Positions 11,612 to 22,223 of a stretch of DNA of 64,000 bases are shown here, piece after piece. Source of the stretch: Auricularia sp. M13 (lineage: Eukaryota > Basidiomycota > Agaricomycetes > Auriculariales > Auriculariaceae); contig CM073198.1 of NCBI GenBank assembly GCA_037042915.1, forward strand, positions 2,728,001 to 2,792,000, read 5' to 3'. The notes under the pieces were generated by a model. It worked only from the letters and a program-made list of their open reading frames with translations. It made no database searches and was not told the DNA's origin. The position numbers and the translations under genes are program-made. The first letter of the stretch is position 1; each line of letters begins with the position of its first letter.

Positions 11612-13232
11612 TCATCGTGTGCGGCCTTTCTTGCGTCGTATGAGCAGCTTCGTCGAAGGCTCGGCATCTGCACCGTGAGTGGTTGGATGCTCAGTGGCGT
11701 CGTCATTATCGGAGTCAGAGCTGTCGCCCCGTCGCCTTTTGCTATTCAGCAATGGAATGACGATCTTGAGGCGTGTGATGACCGGCGGTGGAGAAGAGAG
11801 AGGATGAACGTTCTCGGGATCCGCCTTGCGCTTCGTCTCTGAACGCGGGTTAGTCGCATACGGGCAAGTAACGTTTTGAAGCATACGAGGCGGAATCTTG
11901 ATGCTCAGCTTGGGCGGCTTCGTCAATTGCAGACCGTCAAACGATTGGTAGAGTGTAGGTTGTGCCTCAAAATCAGCGGGGCGTATGCGTCGCCATTCTG
12001 CAAGGAGCATGGTGAAGCGCAAATCATTGCCGTGCAAAAGTGCTGTTTACCTGCCATGACATTTTGGACCCATACGTCCGTCTCGCCTTGGACATGGTAG
12101 TCGATGTATTCTGCCCATTCGGCACCAGGAGGCGACTTGTTTACGAACACAACCTGGCCGCCCGTAGTCGCGTTTCGGGGGGGGCCATTCGATGGGCGCT
12201 CATGCACGGCCTTTGCAAACTCTTTGACGAGTTTCTTGACTCCATGCACTTTGAGGGATGTCCCCATAATAAGGAGCAAGTCCGGCTTGCGAGAAATATC
12301 CAGCGAGCACATGTTCCCTATGTCTTCCCCGTTGGGATGGTGCTCCTGGTACAGAACGATGGCGGGTCGTAGTAAACCAACGCGGAGAGAGCGCGCAGCG
12401 CGAGCCACCCTGTCTTCACCTGCGTGCGACGTCAGAGCTGCAAGCACAGCCAAGGCGAGACAGTACGCACAACGGATGATACACTCTCGACATGGAGGCG
12501 CGGAACCTTGCCGCAACAACTCCAAGTACTCATCGGAGCACTGGTACTCTGAGTAACACACGACACAGCGTAGGCGGTGTATATCTCCGTGTAACTGGAC
12601 GCTTCGTATTTCCTTGACTTTGATTTTGGTCTTGCCGTTGATAATGCAGCGAGCCTAGGCGACGTAAGAAGGGAGAAGTGATATAGATGGGGGACCCACC
12701 TCCTCTGAGGAGCTTCCAAGCAAGCTCAAGCGCTCTTCAAAGCCATCTATGTTCTGCGTGTATCTGCACTAGCGTTGAGACATTGTCCCGTTGGGTTGGA
12801 GACGAAAACTCACGACCGCACGAGTCGGCCCTTGGCGTTCAGCGTAGAGATGAAGTGATGCGTGAGAGAGGGCTCTGCGTTATCGATTGAAGTCTTGAGC
12901 TCTGCAATGAACTGATAAAATAGGCGGAGCGTTGCTGGGTCACGAAAAAGCGACGCGTCGAAAAGGTCGCTGCCCTTGAGCAGCACATCTGGATGCCGCT
13001 GCTGTAGCATATTGTACAGGCCGTCGGACGACCTAAAGTCTGGGATGCCAGACGAACTGGTCACTCTGGGTCAGCGAGATCGCTGGACTTAGGCCGCCAC
13101 ACACCAGCTGATGCCCGCACCGGTGACGACAACAATGCGACGACGTTTGGCGACCAAGGACGAGATATCATCCAGCGTGCGCTTGACTTGGACATTATTA
13201 TCGGCCTCGTCCAGGCGCACTGTGACGGTCAT
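11612..13232 (-). CDS. Sirtuin NAD-dependent histone deacetylase, Hst3/Hst4 type
   Basis: Exons 13105-13232, 12814-13056, 12700-12763, 12474-12654, 12051-12419 and 11612-11997. The NAD-binding motifs are clear: VVTGAGISCSSGIPDFRS, YTQNIDGFE and the catalytic His in LHGD. The zinc Cys pairs are CVVC and CREC. MGTSLKVHGVKKLVKEFA is characteristic of the Hst3/Hst4 branch, which in yeasts removes acetyl from histone H3 Lys56. A basic, low-complexity tail ends in RRKKGRTR, consistent with nuclear location. A 48-nt in-frame segment (11839-11886) has a GTATGC donor, CTAAC branch and CAG end, so it is probably a sixth intron; the protein is then about 440 residues. Confidence 0.9.
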
Positions 13233-13439
13233 GGTACAGGACCTGACCAGGGAGCTAGCTGCAGCCAGTAGCGAGGCGGACGGTCAAAGCGGGCTATGGT
13301 TCCGATTCGGACCTCCGGTTCGCTCGCTCCCCCTATGCCGCTCGTATTCTCGAGCACGCCATGCAGAGCACGCCTAACAGTAATCTAAAGCTACATGGCC
13401 ACGCCAGGTGTCTAAGAGCCGGGAAGTATGCTAGGAGAG

Positions 13440-14227
13440 TCAAAAATCGTCAAAGCCGCCTCCGCTCTTCCGTGACCTCTTCACAGAAGAGCGATAATCT
13501 TTGCTCGTGCGGCGTCGCAAGTCCTGGGCACGTGCATAACCTTTAACTCGGTCCGCGACCGCCTGCGGTGTCTCATTCACAATGTCCTGCTGAGCAGCAG
13601 CCAATATTATCCCGTGCAACTGAGTTGGCCAAGTCAGTCTGAGGCACATCCAGGCTCTGGCAAGGGACAGCGATCGTACACACCTTCCGCAGCGCTTCGT
13701 CCAGATTCTGAGACTGGCTCCGAGTCACGTCTGAGGAGACTACGAGAGTGCCAGACGACGCCGAGTAAGCCGGCTGCGTCGACAACGCCTCACTCGCTGT
13801 GCTTCTCGTTTTGCAGTATGACTCACGTTCCGCCGCAAATGCGTCTTTGCCCACTCTGGTATCCAATTGCCGCTAAGAGAGCAACGCGCGGTAGCTTTCG
13901 TATTGACTTTATTAACGTTCTGCGACAAAGTCAACTCTGCGAGTGACTGCAAGCCAAGGACGAGCGAACCTGGCCTCCGGGTCCAGAACTGCGAGAGAAT
14001 GACAGCTCTACAGCAGTTCTGGGGATGGCGGTCCGACGGAATTCATCGATCCACGCGCGTGCAGCACGCGTCTCATCCGGCGTCGACAAGCTTCGGACGC
14101 TTGGAGGGATCGGCAGAGGCTTAGCACCCGCGGATAGCAGGCGTACGTGGCCGCATACGTGGGGCAACGTCGGCCTTGCTTGCGCTATGAAAATATGTTT
14201 GCGCAGGAACGCATTGCGCGAAAGCAT
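13440..14227 (-). CDS. Mitochondrial ICT1-like peptidyl-tRNA hydrolase (GGQ protein)
   Basis: 206 residues in four exons (13970-14227, 13827-13919, 13684-13773, 13440-13619). The catalytic GGQ loop reads SSGPGGQ|NVNKVNTK across intron 1, the universal release-factor motif used for peptidyl-tRNA ester hydrolysis. It lacks codon-recognition domains and has a basic C-terminal tail (RRRTSKDYRSSVKRSRKSG), as in ICT1/YaeJ-type rescue factors that free stalled ribosomes. The first ~40 residues (MLSRNAFLRKHIFIAQARP) look like a mitochondrial targeting sequence. A TATA element lies 25 bp upstream of the ATG. Confidence 0.9.
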
Positions 14228-14251
14228 GAGAAGGGGAAGGAAACAGTCGGA

Positions 14252-14258
14252 CTTTATA
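14252..14258 (-). promoter_or_regulatory. TATA box of the ICT1-like gene
   Basis: The minus strand reads TATAAAG about 25-31 bp upstream of the ATG at 14227. That is close for a TATA element, so the transcription start may lie very near the start codon. Confidence 0.4.
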
Positions 14259-14436
14259 ACCGCGTTTCAACGCGGTAGATGAACTTTAACTGTTGTGCAC
14301 TATCGTTCAACGAGAAATTTAGCAGCAACTATAGGTATACCCTAGCATATCCAAACATAGAATGGGTCAAATAATAAAAATCATCGCATATCATAGCAGG
14401 AAAGCAAGAAAGGCGAAGGGGCGAACGAAAGGTGCA

Positions 14437-17327
14437 TCAACTGGCTAACGATGGCGCGTTTGCGAAACCACCGCGCACAACAAAGGTTCCCAATGCGCTG
14501 GCGAATAAGGCTACGGCAAGCACAACGACGAAGGCTATCATCGTTTTCCAAAGATAGAGGACGACGACATGCAACCAGCCAGAAGTGCCGAAGACGATGA
14601 TAGCGCTGATCGCCACAAGCGGAAGGATGTACCGTTTCCGCGTCATGAAAGAGCGGTATAACCCTGCGAACCAATTGAGGAGGAACTCGAGCGAGCGAGC
14701 GGCGGCCTTCTCGAAAGGTGAGGTGGCGAGGTGGGTAGCTGTCTTGACACCATAGCTTTGCGACGCGAGACCGCCAACGACGTCGGCCTCGCGCGCTAGC
14801 TCCTCGTACAAGTTGTCGATGATGGGCTGCAACGTCGCGACTTCGTTGGCGGTGCGCATGATGGCTTCGCGCTCAGCTTCCAAATCTTGCAGGGTCTGCA
14901 GAAGCGAAGCGAGCGAGTCGCCGAGCTCTGGGCCAGGTCGTAGCATGAGGTAACACCGATAATTCGCGAGGAATGCATCGATGGCAGAACGTTGGCTCTG
15001 TATCCGAGTAGCCACGTCCTCTGCCGCGCGCCACGAGGTCGCTGCGAGCGGTTTGCGCTGAGTCCTGGGCAGAGCGAAAGGATCGAGGTCGATCATAGCG
15101 AGGATGTGCTCATCAATAACCCGCACTCCCTCGCCGAATAAACTACCATAGCTCTTCTCCAGCTTAGCATATTCGCGCAGTGAGCCCGCGACCGAGTGCA
15201 AAAACCGTTTTGCGGTCTCGCCTTCCGTCGCAGGGTCTCGATAGTCCTTTACGACAATAAGACGCAGCTCTGCACGTAGAACTACGACGACTCACCGGAC
15301 TTTTTGACGATATTGCTGGCGGACTTGCGGGTTGTCTGCATACTCTTCCGACGATCTGCTGGTCGCAGCCTTGCGCCAATTGGGAGGAGGGAGCAAGTAG
15401 GGACTGCGCAGAGCCCTCGTATCATCGATGGTTTTCCCCACACCGTCGATACTGCCAGCCGGGGACAGTTGCAAAGCTGACATCTCCGAAAGTTTGTCGC
15501 GGTGGCCATGCGAGTGCTTATCATCGCGGGTCATGCCAAACAAATTGTGCAGGCTCTTCTTCGCCAGGTGGCCGAAGCTACGGCCACTGCGAGCATCGTC
15601 GTCCGTCGCAGAGTCAATCGGCGGTGGCGGATCTGGCGTGACCGGTCTCGAATATGATACTTTGCGATGTTGCGACGCGCCAGATTCGTCGTCAGTGTTG
15701 ACCGTGCTACCTGGGCGGCGCGTCGGTGAGGGTTCGCGCCGGAAAGCGCGCTTGGCAGCTGCAGATATTTTAGACAAGCTGGCTCCGGAATGGTCTCCGG
15801 GATCGCGTCGCCCAACACCGGCAAGCATCGCATTGAGCGGTCCTTTGAGTGAATCCAAGGACGTGCCGGGATGCGACAATCGAGCAATGCGTCTGCCACT
15901 GTCTGACGGGGAGCCACTGGCGTCTAGTCCTTGTTGAATAGACAAGCTAGCGCCACGAGGTCGAGTCTGTACTGGGGGCCCACGGATCGTCTTCTGCGCC
16001 GCAAGGCTGTTGGGCATCAAGTCGTGGGCACCGGGCGGGTTGACTTCGGCCTCGAGCCACTCGTGGACGATGGGAGACGTGATTCGAAACCGGTTCTTGT
16101 GTTTGTCGTCGAGAGAAAGCAGTAAGGAAGGATCGGAGGTGGCAGCAGCAAAAGACGGCAAGGACGCAGTCGAGATGAGGCCGCCCAGAGGAGCATGGCC
16201 CTGGTGGCGGGCTCGCCATCGCACAACCTCGGCAGGGTTGAAGGCGCGTTTGAAATCGTTGAGAAAGCGGAAGAAGGTACCATAGCGCGCGGCGAGCTCC
16301 TGCTTTGCCAACGAGACTTTACTCCAGGTGGCCTCCGAAGTGCGGTCGCGGATAGCCTTGAGAGATGCTGAAGGCATTCAATGTAAATGGAGCTGCCGTC
16401 GCTAAATGCGTGCGTACCTTCAAAGTTGTCGGCTTCGTCGCCTGTGTCGGATGTGACCTCTGCTTTCTTCGGCGGTTTGTGCTTGCGCGTCAGGGAGAAC
16501 GTGCGCCTGTGCTTCTTTGGTGCAGTCTGCTCTGGCGGGTTGTAGCCGGACCAATCGAGGGTAGTCTTTGAGCTGGAGGCGGTAGGAGTCTCGTAAAGAC
16601 CAAAGCCTCCGTTGACGTCGTCGGTCGTAAAGATTGCTGCTGCACTTGGGTCTTGCTTGGAGTACTTGGCAATGACCGAATGACCGCCGCAGGGGACGTT
16701 TGAGTCTTGGTTAGGACTGGGCGTTGCGGCGGAGGAATCTTCTGCGACTGCAATGTGCTAGCGGAGCCCTGAGAGGACGTCAACGAGTCCTTCGTGCGCT
16801 GCCTGTTGGCCTTGGACTCGAGCAGGCGGGCGACATCCTCGGCAACGGCGGAATCTGGCCCGGCGCAGCCGTTAGCATCCCGGTCCCGCGCATCAGACGG
16901 TGCATACCATCAGGCCCTAAGCGTAGCGGGGTCAACACACAGGAGCACAAGCCAGGGCAACGTGCAGCACACCTAGGTACAGGTCTTCGCCGGTGCCGCC
17001 AACGCCAAAGCCTCCAAAGAGATCGCCCGCGAAGCCGCTCTGCTCGCGTTCCTTGCCTCTGCCCGTCGCGGCGGACTGCGTGACGACGCGCCGCCGCTGG
17101 GAAGAGCCTGGCCCCAGTGGGCTGGGCACAGAGGACCTGTGCGGTGACTCGTGGACGATGGCGAACGACGTCGAGCGGCTGCCATGCTTGGGTACGCCGC
17201 GCTGTGTCGTTGGCGACCTGAATGACGGCGTTTCGGGCTTCGTTGGCGACGACGCCCCGGAGCGTGCGGGGGAGTCCTGGCTGGGAAAGCTGACCGAGCT
17301 CGAGGGGTGAGCGTCGGCGGGCTGCAT
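14437..17327 (-). CDS. Uncharacterised protein with Ser-rich N-terminus and C-terminal membrane segments
   Basis: A long multi-exon gene, roughly 800-850 residues. It starts MQPADAHPSSSVSFPS at 17327; exon 1 is 16973-17327 and exon 2 begins at 16854. The N-terminal third is Ser/Pro-rich with basic patches (KKHRRTFSLTRKHKPPKK). A conserved-looking block follows (KVSLAKQELAARYGTFFRFL, FKRAFNPAEVVRWRARHQGH), then another disordered stretch. A helical region (GSLREYAKLEKSYGSLFGEG, LASLLQTLQDLEAEREAIM) comes next. Two hydrophobic spans near the end (YILPLVAISAIIVFG, TMIAFVVVLAVALFASAL) suggest a membrane anchor. Splice sites near 16400-16700 and 15260-15300 are uncertain. I do not recognise the family; a membrane-contact or vesicle-associated role is only a guess. 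Confidence 0.65.
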
Positions 17328-18363
17328 TGCTATGCAATGGGCATGGACAACGGAAAGGAGGGGATTGGCGGGGTGCGAGAGGAGTGTAACCACACGTGAT
17401 TCAATCACTGTATTCGGACCAGCGGATCTGGTCCCGCGCTTTGCGTGCGTTTGAGTCAAGATCCCAGCAATACAAACGTCAAAATCAGGCGTTTCTGGTC
17501 AGAAACAGTCTTCTCATGCAGTTTCTGTGCAGTTTACATGCGGTCAAATGCATACGGATGCACCTACAAATCACTTCAGGTTGCACGGTCCTCATTGCCA
17601 CGATGACGATGTCCAAACAACTCTACAACGCCGGGCGCAATTCGCTCCTAAAATGCAGAAATCCTTAGAGATGTTCATAAGGGAAATCAGTGAGCAAAAG
17701 CGACGTAAGCACTCACTGGTGGCTTGAAGGATACATGTCACAAAACGACGACTAGCTCAGGCTGAGATAGGCTGAGACGATATACTGTTGTCGAGTCCTG
17801 TGGCAAAAACGGCAGAAATGTCGAGTAATGCTGTACCATTCTGGAGATGAGAATTATCCGACCAGAGCACGCCTAAGAGCCAGTTGAATGTCGTCCCTCT
17901 ACCCTGCAGCCCGAGCGCTGCAAAGTATCCAATAATTCTGCCCAATACCCGGAGTTGCCAGCTGAGGAGATACAACGAACGTGTTCCAGCCTGTTCGCTG
18001 AGAAGCGTCTAAAATGATCTTCGAAGAAATACCAGCAGGAAGAAGTCGATGGATGCACAAGTATCGACAGCCGTGCGATGGCATGGCAAGCGCGACATGC
18101 TCAGACTACGGGGAAGGATCTCGTCGTCTCCCAATTTCTAGAGCGCAACAAATGGGATCTGGCGGCGCAAGAATGAATAGGACGGTGTCCGCGATTCAAA
18201 GAATGCGGTCTTAGATGCCCAGCTCGAATGAGACATGACCACGAGATGCAAGGATAGATAGAAAATAGTGTTGGAATGCCGTCCGGGAACGTGAGAGGGA
18301 TGCATGCAGAGTCTGCGAAAAGAGCAAAGGCAAGGAAAAAGTCCAGACGCGTCAGAATCTCCG
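17328..18363. other. Intergenic region between two divergent genes
   Basis: About 1 kb separates the start of the uncharacterised minus-strand gene and the SURF1 start. Only short frames without family resemblance are present; a 72-residue minus-strand frame at 17757-17975 is too short and isolated to support. I see no repeat or RNA gene. Confidence 0.4.
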
Positions 18364-19453
18364 ATGCTCGCTCGCCGTTTCCCACTGCTCACGCGGCGCG
18401 CAGGCCGCCACCTCGTGCGATGTAACACCACCGCTTCCAGACCGCCCCCGGAGCCCAAAGCGCTCGTCGCGCTCCCGCCGCGGCTCCTGCCCATCGACGA
18501 GGACCCCGGCGTGCTGCGGCCGCCGCGGCGCTCGCGCTTCAGCGGGCCGGCGTTCGTGCTGGGCTTCATCCCCATCTTCACCTTCGGCCTGGGCATCTGG
18601 CAAATCAAACGGCTCAAGTGGAAGCTCGGCCTGATCGAGGAGCTCGACGACAAGCTCGCGCGCGACCCCATCCCGCTCCCGCCGCGTATCAAGTAAGTCG
18701 TTCCCCGCGCACCCACTCGCTGCATACTGACGCAGCCAGCTTGGATGCCCTTCCGGAGTTCGCATTCCGCAAAGTACGCGTGCGCGGGACGTGGGACGAC
18801 GAGCACACCATCCTCTTTGGCCCGAAGAAATACGACGTCGAGCATGGGTTCGACGTTATCACGCCCCTGAAGCGGCCGGGGGGCTCGACGCTGCTCGTCA
18901 ACCGGGGATTTATTGCGCGCGACAAGGTGGACGAGTTCCTCAAGCGCGGCAGTGACGGCAAGGAGGTCGAGGTGCTCGGCATGCTGCATGCACCCGGCCA
19001 GAGAAACCGATACACGCCCGACAACAACCCTGAGAAGGGAGAATGGTACTGGCTGGACGCGCCTGCGATGAAGGAGCACGCGGGCGGGGACGCTGCGGGC
19101 GTGCAAGCGGTCCTCATCGACGAGATATTTGGTATGAAGCCTCTATGCGTGCATGCTTGCAACGCTAACCTAACATTCATGCACGCAGAGGGACACTCGG
19201 CAATGGCAAACCAAAGGATTGCACATGGTGTACCCGTGGGTATCCCGCCCTCGTTCGAACTAAGAAACATGCATGCAGTCTACGCAGCGACATGGTGTGA
19301 CATCCGTACTCTGGCTCCGCACACGAAACTAACTGCACTCTCAGGTTTTCTCTCTCGGCTGCAACTACTGTATTATTCTTACGCCTTGTCCTGCGCGGTC
19401 GCGGGCCTAATCCCATCTTCAACAAGCCTATGGGACGACGACCAGTCTGGTAG
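18364..19453 (+). CDS. SHY1: SURF1/Shy1 cytochrome c oxidase assembly factor
   Basis: 311 residues in four exons (18364-18692, 18740-19131, 19189-19294, 19345-19453). SURF1 is an inner-membrane protein needed for maturation of Cox1 and haem insertion. The start MLARRFPLLTRRAGRHL is a typical mitochondrial presequence. The first membrane span is FVLGFIPIFTFGLGIWQIKRLKWK, where GxWQxxRxxWK is the family signature. FRKVRVRGTWD, LLVNRGFI and the second span SAATTVLFLRLVL just before the C-terminus complete the two-helix topology. An in-frame ATG at 18304 would add 20 residues but would bury the presequence. Confidence 0.93.
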
Positions 19454-19673
19454 CAATCATATAGAATCCACTGCAATGCTTAATCCCCAAGTCCATCGTC
19501 AACCAACACTGGCATGACATTTGACATCACTCGTGAACATCAACATGCATGCAATGCAACAAGAACAACAGACAGCTCGAGACAGAGAGGATGCGTAGTA
19601 CTACAGCAAATGGTATGAGTCGTCACAAAAAAGAGGGGTCTAGAAGCCGAGTCGTAAACTATTTATCGTGTCA

Positions 19674-21119
19674 TCATAAGGTGGATGCGGGAGTGCGGAG
19701 CAGGTAATAAGTCAATGCGATGAGTGCTGCCGGAGCGAGACGATGCAAGGCTTGTCGGACGGCGATGCTTTCTACGTCGTCCTTGCGAAATAGAGCTTTG
19801 CGCCGAGAATACCTGTTGGAAATCCAGTCAGCCGACCGTGCTTGTAGAAAGGGCGAAGAGTGATGCTCACAATTTACACTGGGGATACTGGCGCTCTAAC
19901 GCAAAGGACCCCAGCAACCAAAAACACACGGAACCCAGATTAAACCACACGAAGTGGCGCACGCGGAAGAAACGCGCGGCGGCAAGAGCGAGAAGACAAG
20001 AGCAAAACAGGCTGCCGGACAACACGAGGTAGGGCAGCGGAGTCCACTGCGCACGCTCGACGCGCCGTTGGCGCGCGAGTTTTGCCTCGACCGACATGGG
20101 CGTCGAGTCCGTGTCGGAGTCTGCTGCAGCCAGCCGCGTCAGGTCTTCCTGCGTATCGGTGGGTCCGAATTCGACCAAATGTCGTTCGCGCAGCGAGGTG
20201 ATGTCGAAGGCGACGATCAAGAACGGTATCGTTGACCAGGCCATTAGCCAGGGCGGGCCAAACACGGCGAGGGCGCCGGCGAAGAGCGAGTAATATACGA
20301 GAAGGTCCAAAGCGAGAAAAATGCGAGAGCCTTCGGTCGCGGCTTCTTGCACAATAGTGCCCATGGCGAGACAAAACAATAGCGACGACGCGAACCCGGG
20401 CGAGAAGTCTGGTGCCTTTTGGGACAGAGAGAGTTCAGGCGAGGGTGGCGGGGCGTCAAAGTGTTGTGGCCGAAGCGGTGAAGGCAAAGGCAAACACGGA
20501 ATAGTGCTGTCGGAAAAAAAGGACGACGCGCTTGTCGCGGGCGATGGCGGGACCGCCACCTCTTGCCGCTGAAGAGGGAGCGAGATGGGCTGGTCGACGG
20601 GCGGCGTGGACAGCGATGCGTCCGAGTCGACGGACGTGTCCACGCGACCGGCACGCGACGCCACCGGGACCTGTACGACCCAGCGCGAATCCCCCTTTTC
20701 CGCGTCGCGTGGCCGGGACCAGGGCGAGTGCGCGACGGCGTCGTCGAGCGTGAGCACCCGCTTGGCCGGCGCCGGCGCGCGCGGGGGCGTCGCGAACGCC
20801 GTCACGATGGGCTGCGGGCGGGGGCGGACGTGCAGGACGTGGTCCTCGCTGTCGTGGCGCCGGTGCTTGGGCGCGAGCGACGACGCGCGCGGTGGTGGGA
20901 CCTCGCCCTTCTTGTACGACGGCTGCGGGCGCCCAAAACGCGTCAGTCATATTTTGTACATAATGGCGGCAGGACGCGACGCACGATGTGGCCCGGGCGC
21001 GACGGCGCGTAGAAGGCGCGACTGGGCAGCTCCGTGAAGCTCACAGTCTTCCGGCGCCGCGCAGACTGCACGGGCGCCGACGTTTCGTCGAGACTACGTC
21101 TCGGGGCTGGGTGGTACAT
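19674..21119 (-). CDS. Uncharacterised multispan membrane protein with disordered N-terminus
   Basis: 441 residues in three exons (20985-21119, 19871-20922, 19674-19812). It starts MYHPAPRRSLDETS. The first ~190 residues are Pro/Ser-rich and basic. Hydrophobic segments then follow: FASSLLFCLAMGTIV, FLALDLLVYYSLFAGALAVF, PWLMAWSTIPFLIVAF, YLVLSGSLFCSCLLALAAAR and FVWFNLGSVCFWLLGSF. The last exon (KALFRKDDVESIAVRQALHR and a final short span ending TYYLLRTPAS) extends the frame past a stop at 19867 that lies in an intron. I do not recognise the family. Location in an internal membrane is an inference. Confidence 0.6.
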
Positions 21120-22223
21120 GGCGCAAATTGGCGGCCAAAATATTGAACAAGGTTTGAGTGCTCAGTGCGCGAGCGGCGGGCTATCAAACAGAGCTGATTG
21201 TATGCGGCCTGGACGAGTGCGGGAAGAGCAGCGTCAGGCGGGAGAGTGGGTGGGTGGTGGTGCTAAAGATGAAGAGCTGGGGCGCTGTGCCCCGGTGGGC
21301 CGCGGATATGAGCGCGGTGATATCCGGACCACGTGTCCCTTCTCCGAACATCACCCCAACGCTGCCAACAGTGCTTCAGCTCGCCCAAACCTTCTCGAAC
21401 GTGTGCTCTGGAGGCTTTTCCTGCACTGCTGCTCCCTCCCACTGGCGCCCAGCTCAGCCACCGCACGACCGTGGGTGGTACGACTCTCTGGTCCTGCTCG
21501 ACCCTTTCGTTGACGTCGAAGCTTCCCACGATGAAGCGTCACTGTTTTTCGACCATCTGTGCTTCTCGAGGTCTCCTCGGCTCTTCTGCTCCTCCTCAAC
21601 TGTGTTAACTGAATGTCGAACTGGCACCCTCTCAGTCCTTGATCCTACACTGTTCCTGTTGCCATTCAATATCCCACAATATCATTCGTATCTGCCAGTG
21701 GTTATTGAATGGAACAACCATCAGCTGGACTGCCTCGCCCTTCGCACGTGCCTCGCTCTGGTTGCGCCCCTTGAGTTGCAGTTTGAGTATGCTCGTCAAG
21801 TATCTTCGGAGCGGATTTGTCTATTCGATCTATTCCACCTTATAAGCTTCGGACATGTCGTTAAACTAGTTCATCTCGCGGGTATGCGCGCCCTAGTACG
21901 AAATACATATAGTCAGCCAGTCGAGCAACACGAAGACCGAGATTCCAATGCGTTTGTGGTGCGTGAGATGGGTGGCCGTCAATCGAACGAATGCAGGGTG
22001 AGGAGCGGAGGAGGAAAGTCGAGGAACGAACGAGGATTCCGTAGTAGGCGGGGGATGGATGGCAGACGGTAGACGGGGTCGGTCGCGGCGACTCGGAGTA
22101 CAAGCGTGCAGAGCGTACCGTGCGCGGTCGTTAGATATAAGTACACAATAAACAGAGATCTCCTGTAGATACGCGCGTTCGGTTTTGCAGCAGCAGCAGC
22201 ACGACGCATGCATGTGGTTCACA
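21120..22223. other. Intergenic region, no supported gene
   Basis: 1.1 kb between the start of the multispan protein gene and the stop of the Ser/Pro-rich gene. A 304-codon plus-strand open frame (21158-22072) crosses it, but its translation is Cys/Ser-rich, shows no domain, and begins at a non-ATG codon. I treat it as chance. A short CAG run lies at 22188-22201. Confidence 0.4.
22188..22201. repeat. (CAG)n microsatellite
   Basis: Four and a half CAG units just downstream of the Ser/Pro-rich gene stop codon, in its presumed 3' UTR. Confidence 0.7.

Noticed and set aside
18138-19106. 322-codon minus-strand frame over SURF1
   Set aside because: Antisense shadow of a clear SURF1 gene in GC-rich sequence.
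21158-22072. 304-codon plus-strand open frame in an intergenic gap
   Set aside because: No ATG at its start, Cys/Ser-rich random-looking translation, no splice signals or domain. RNA-seq would settle it.
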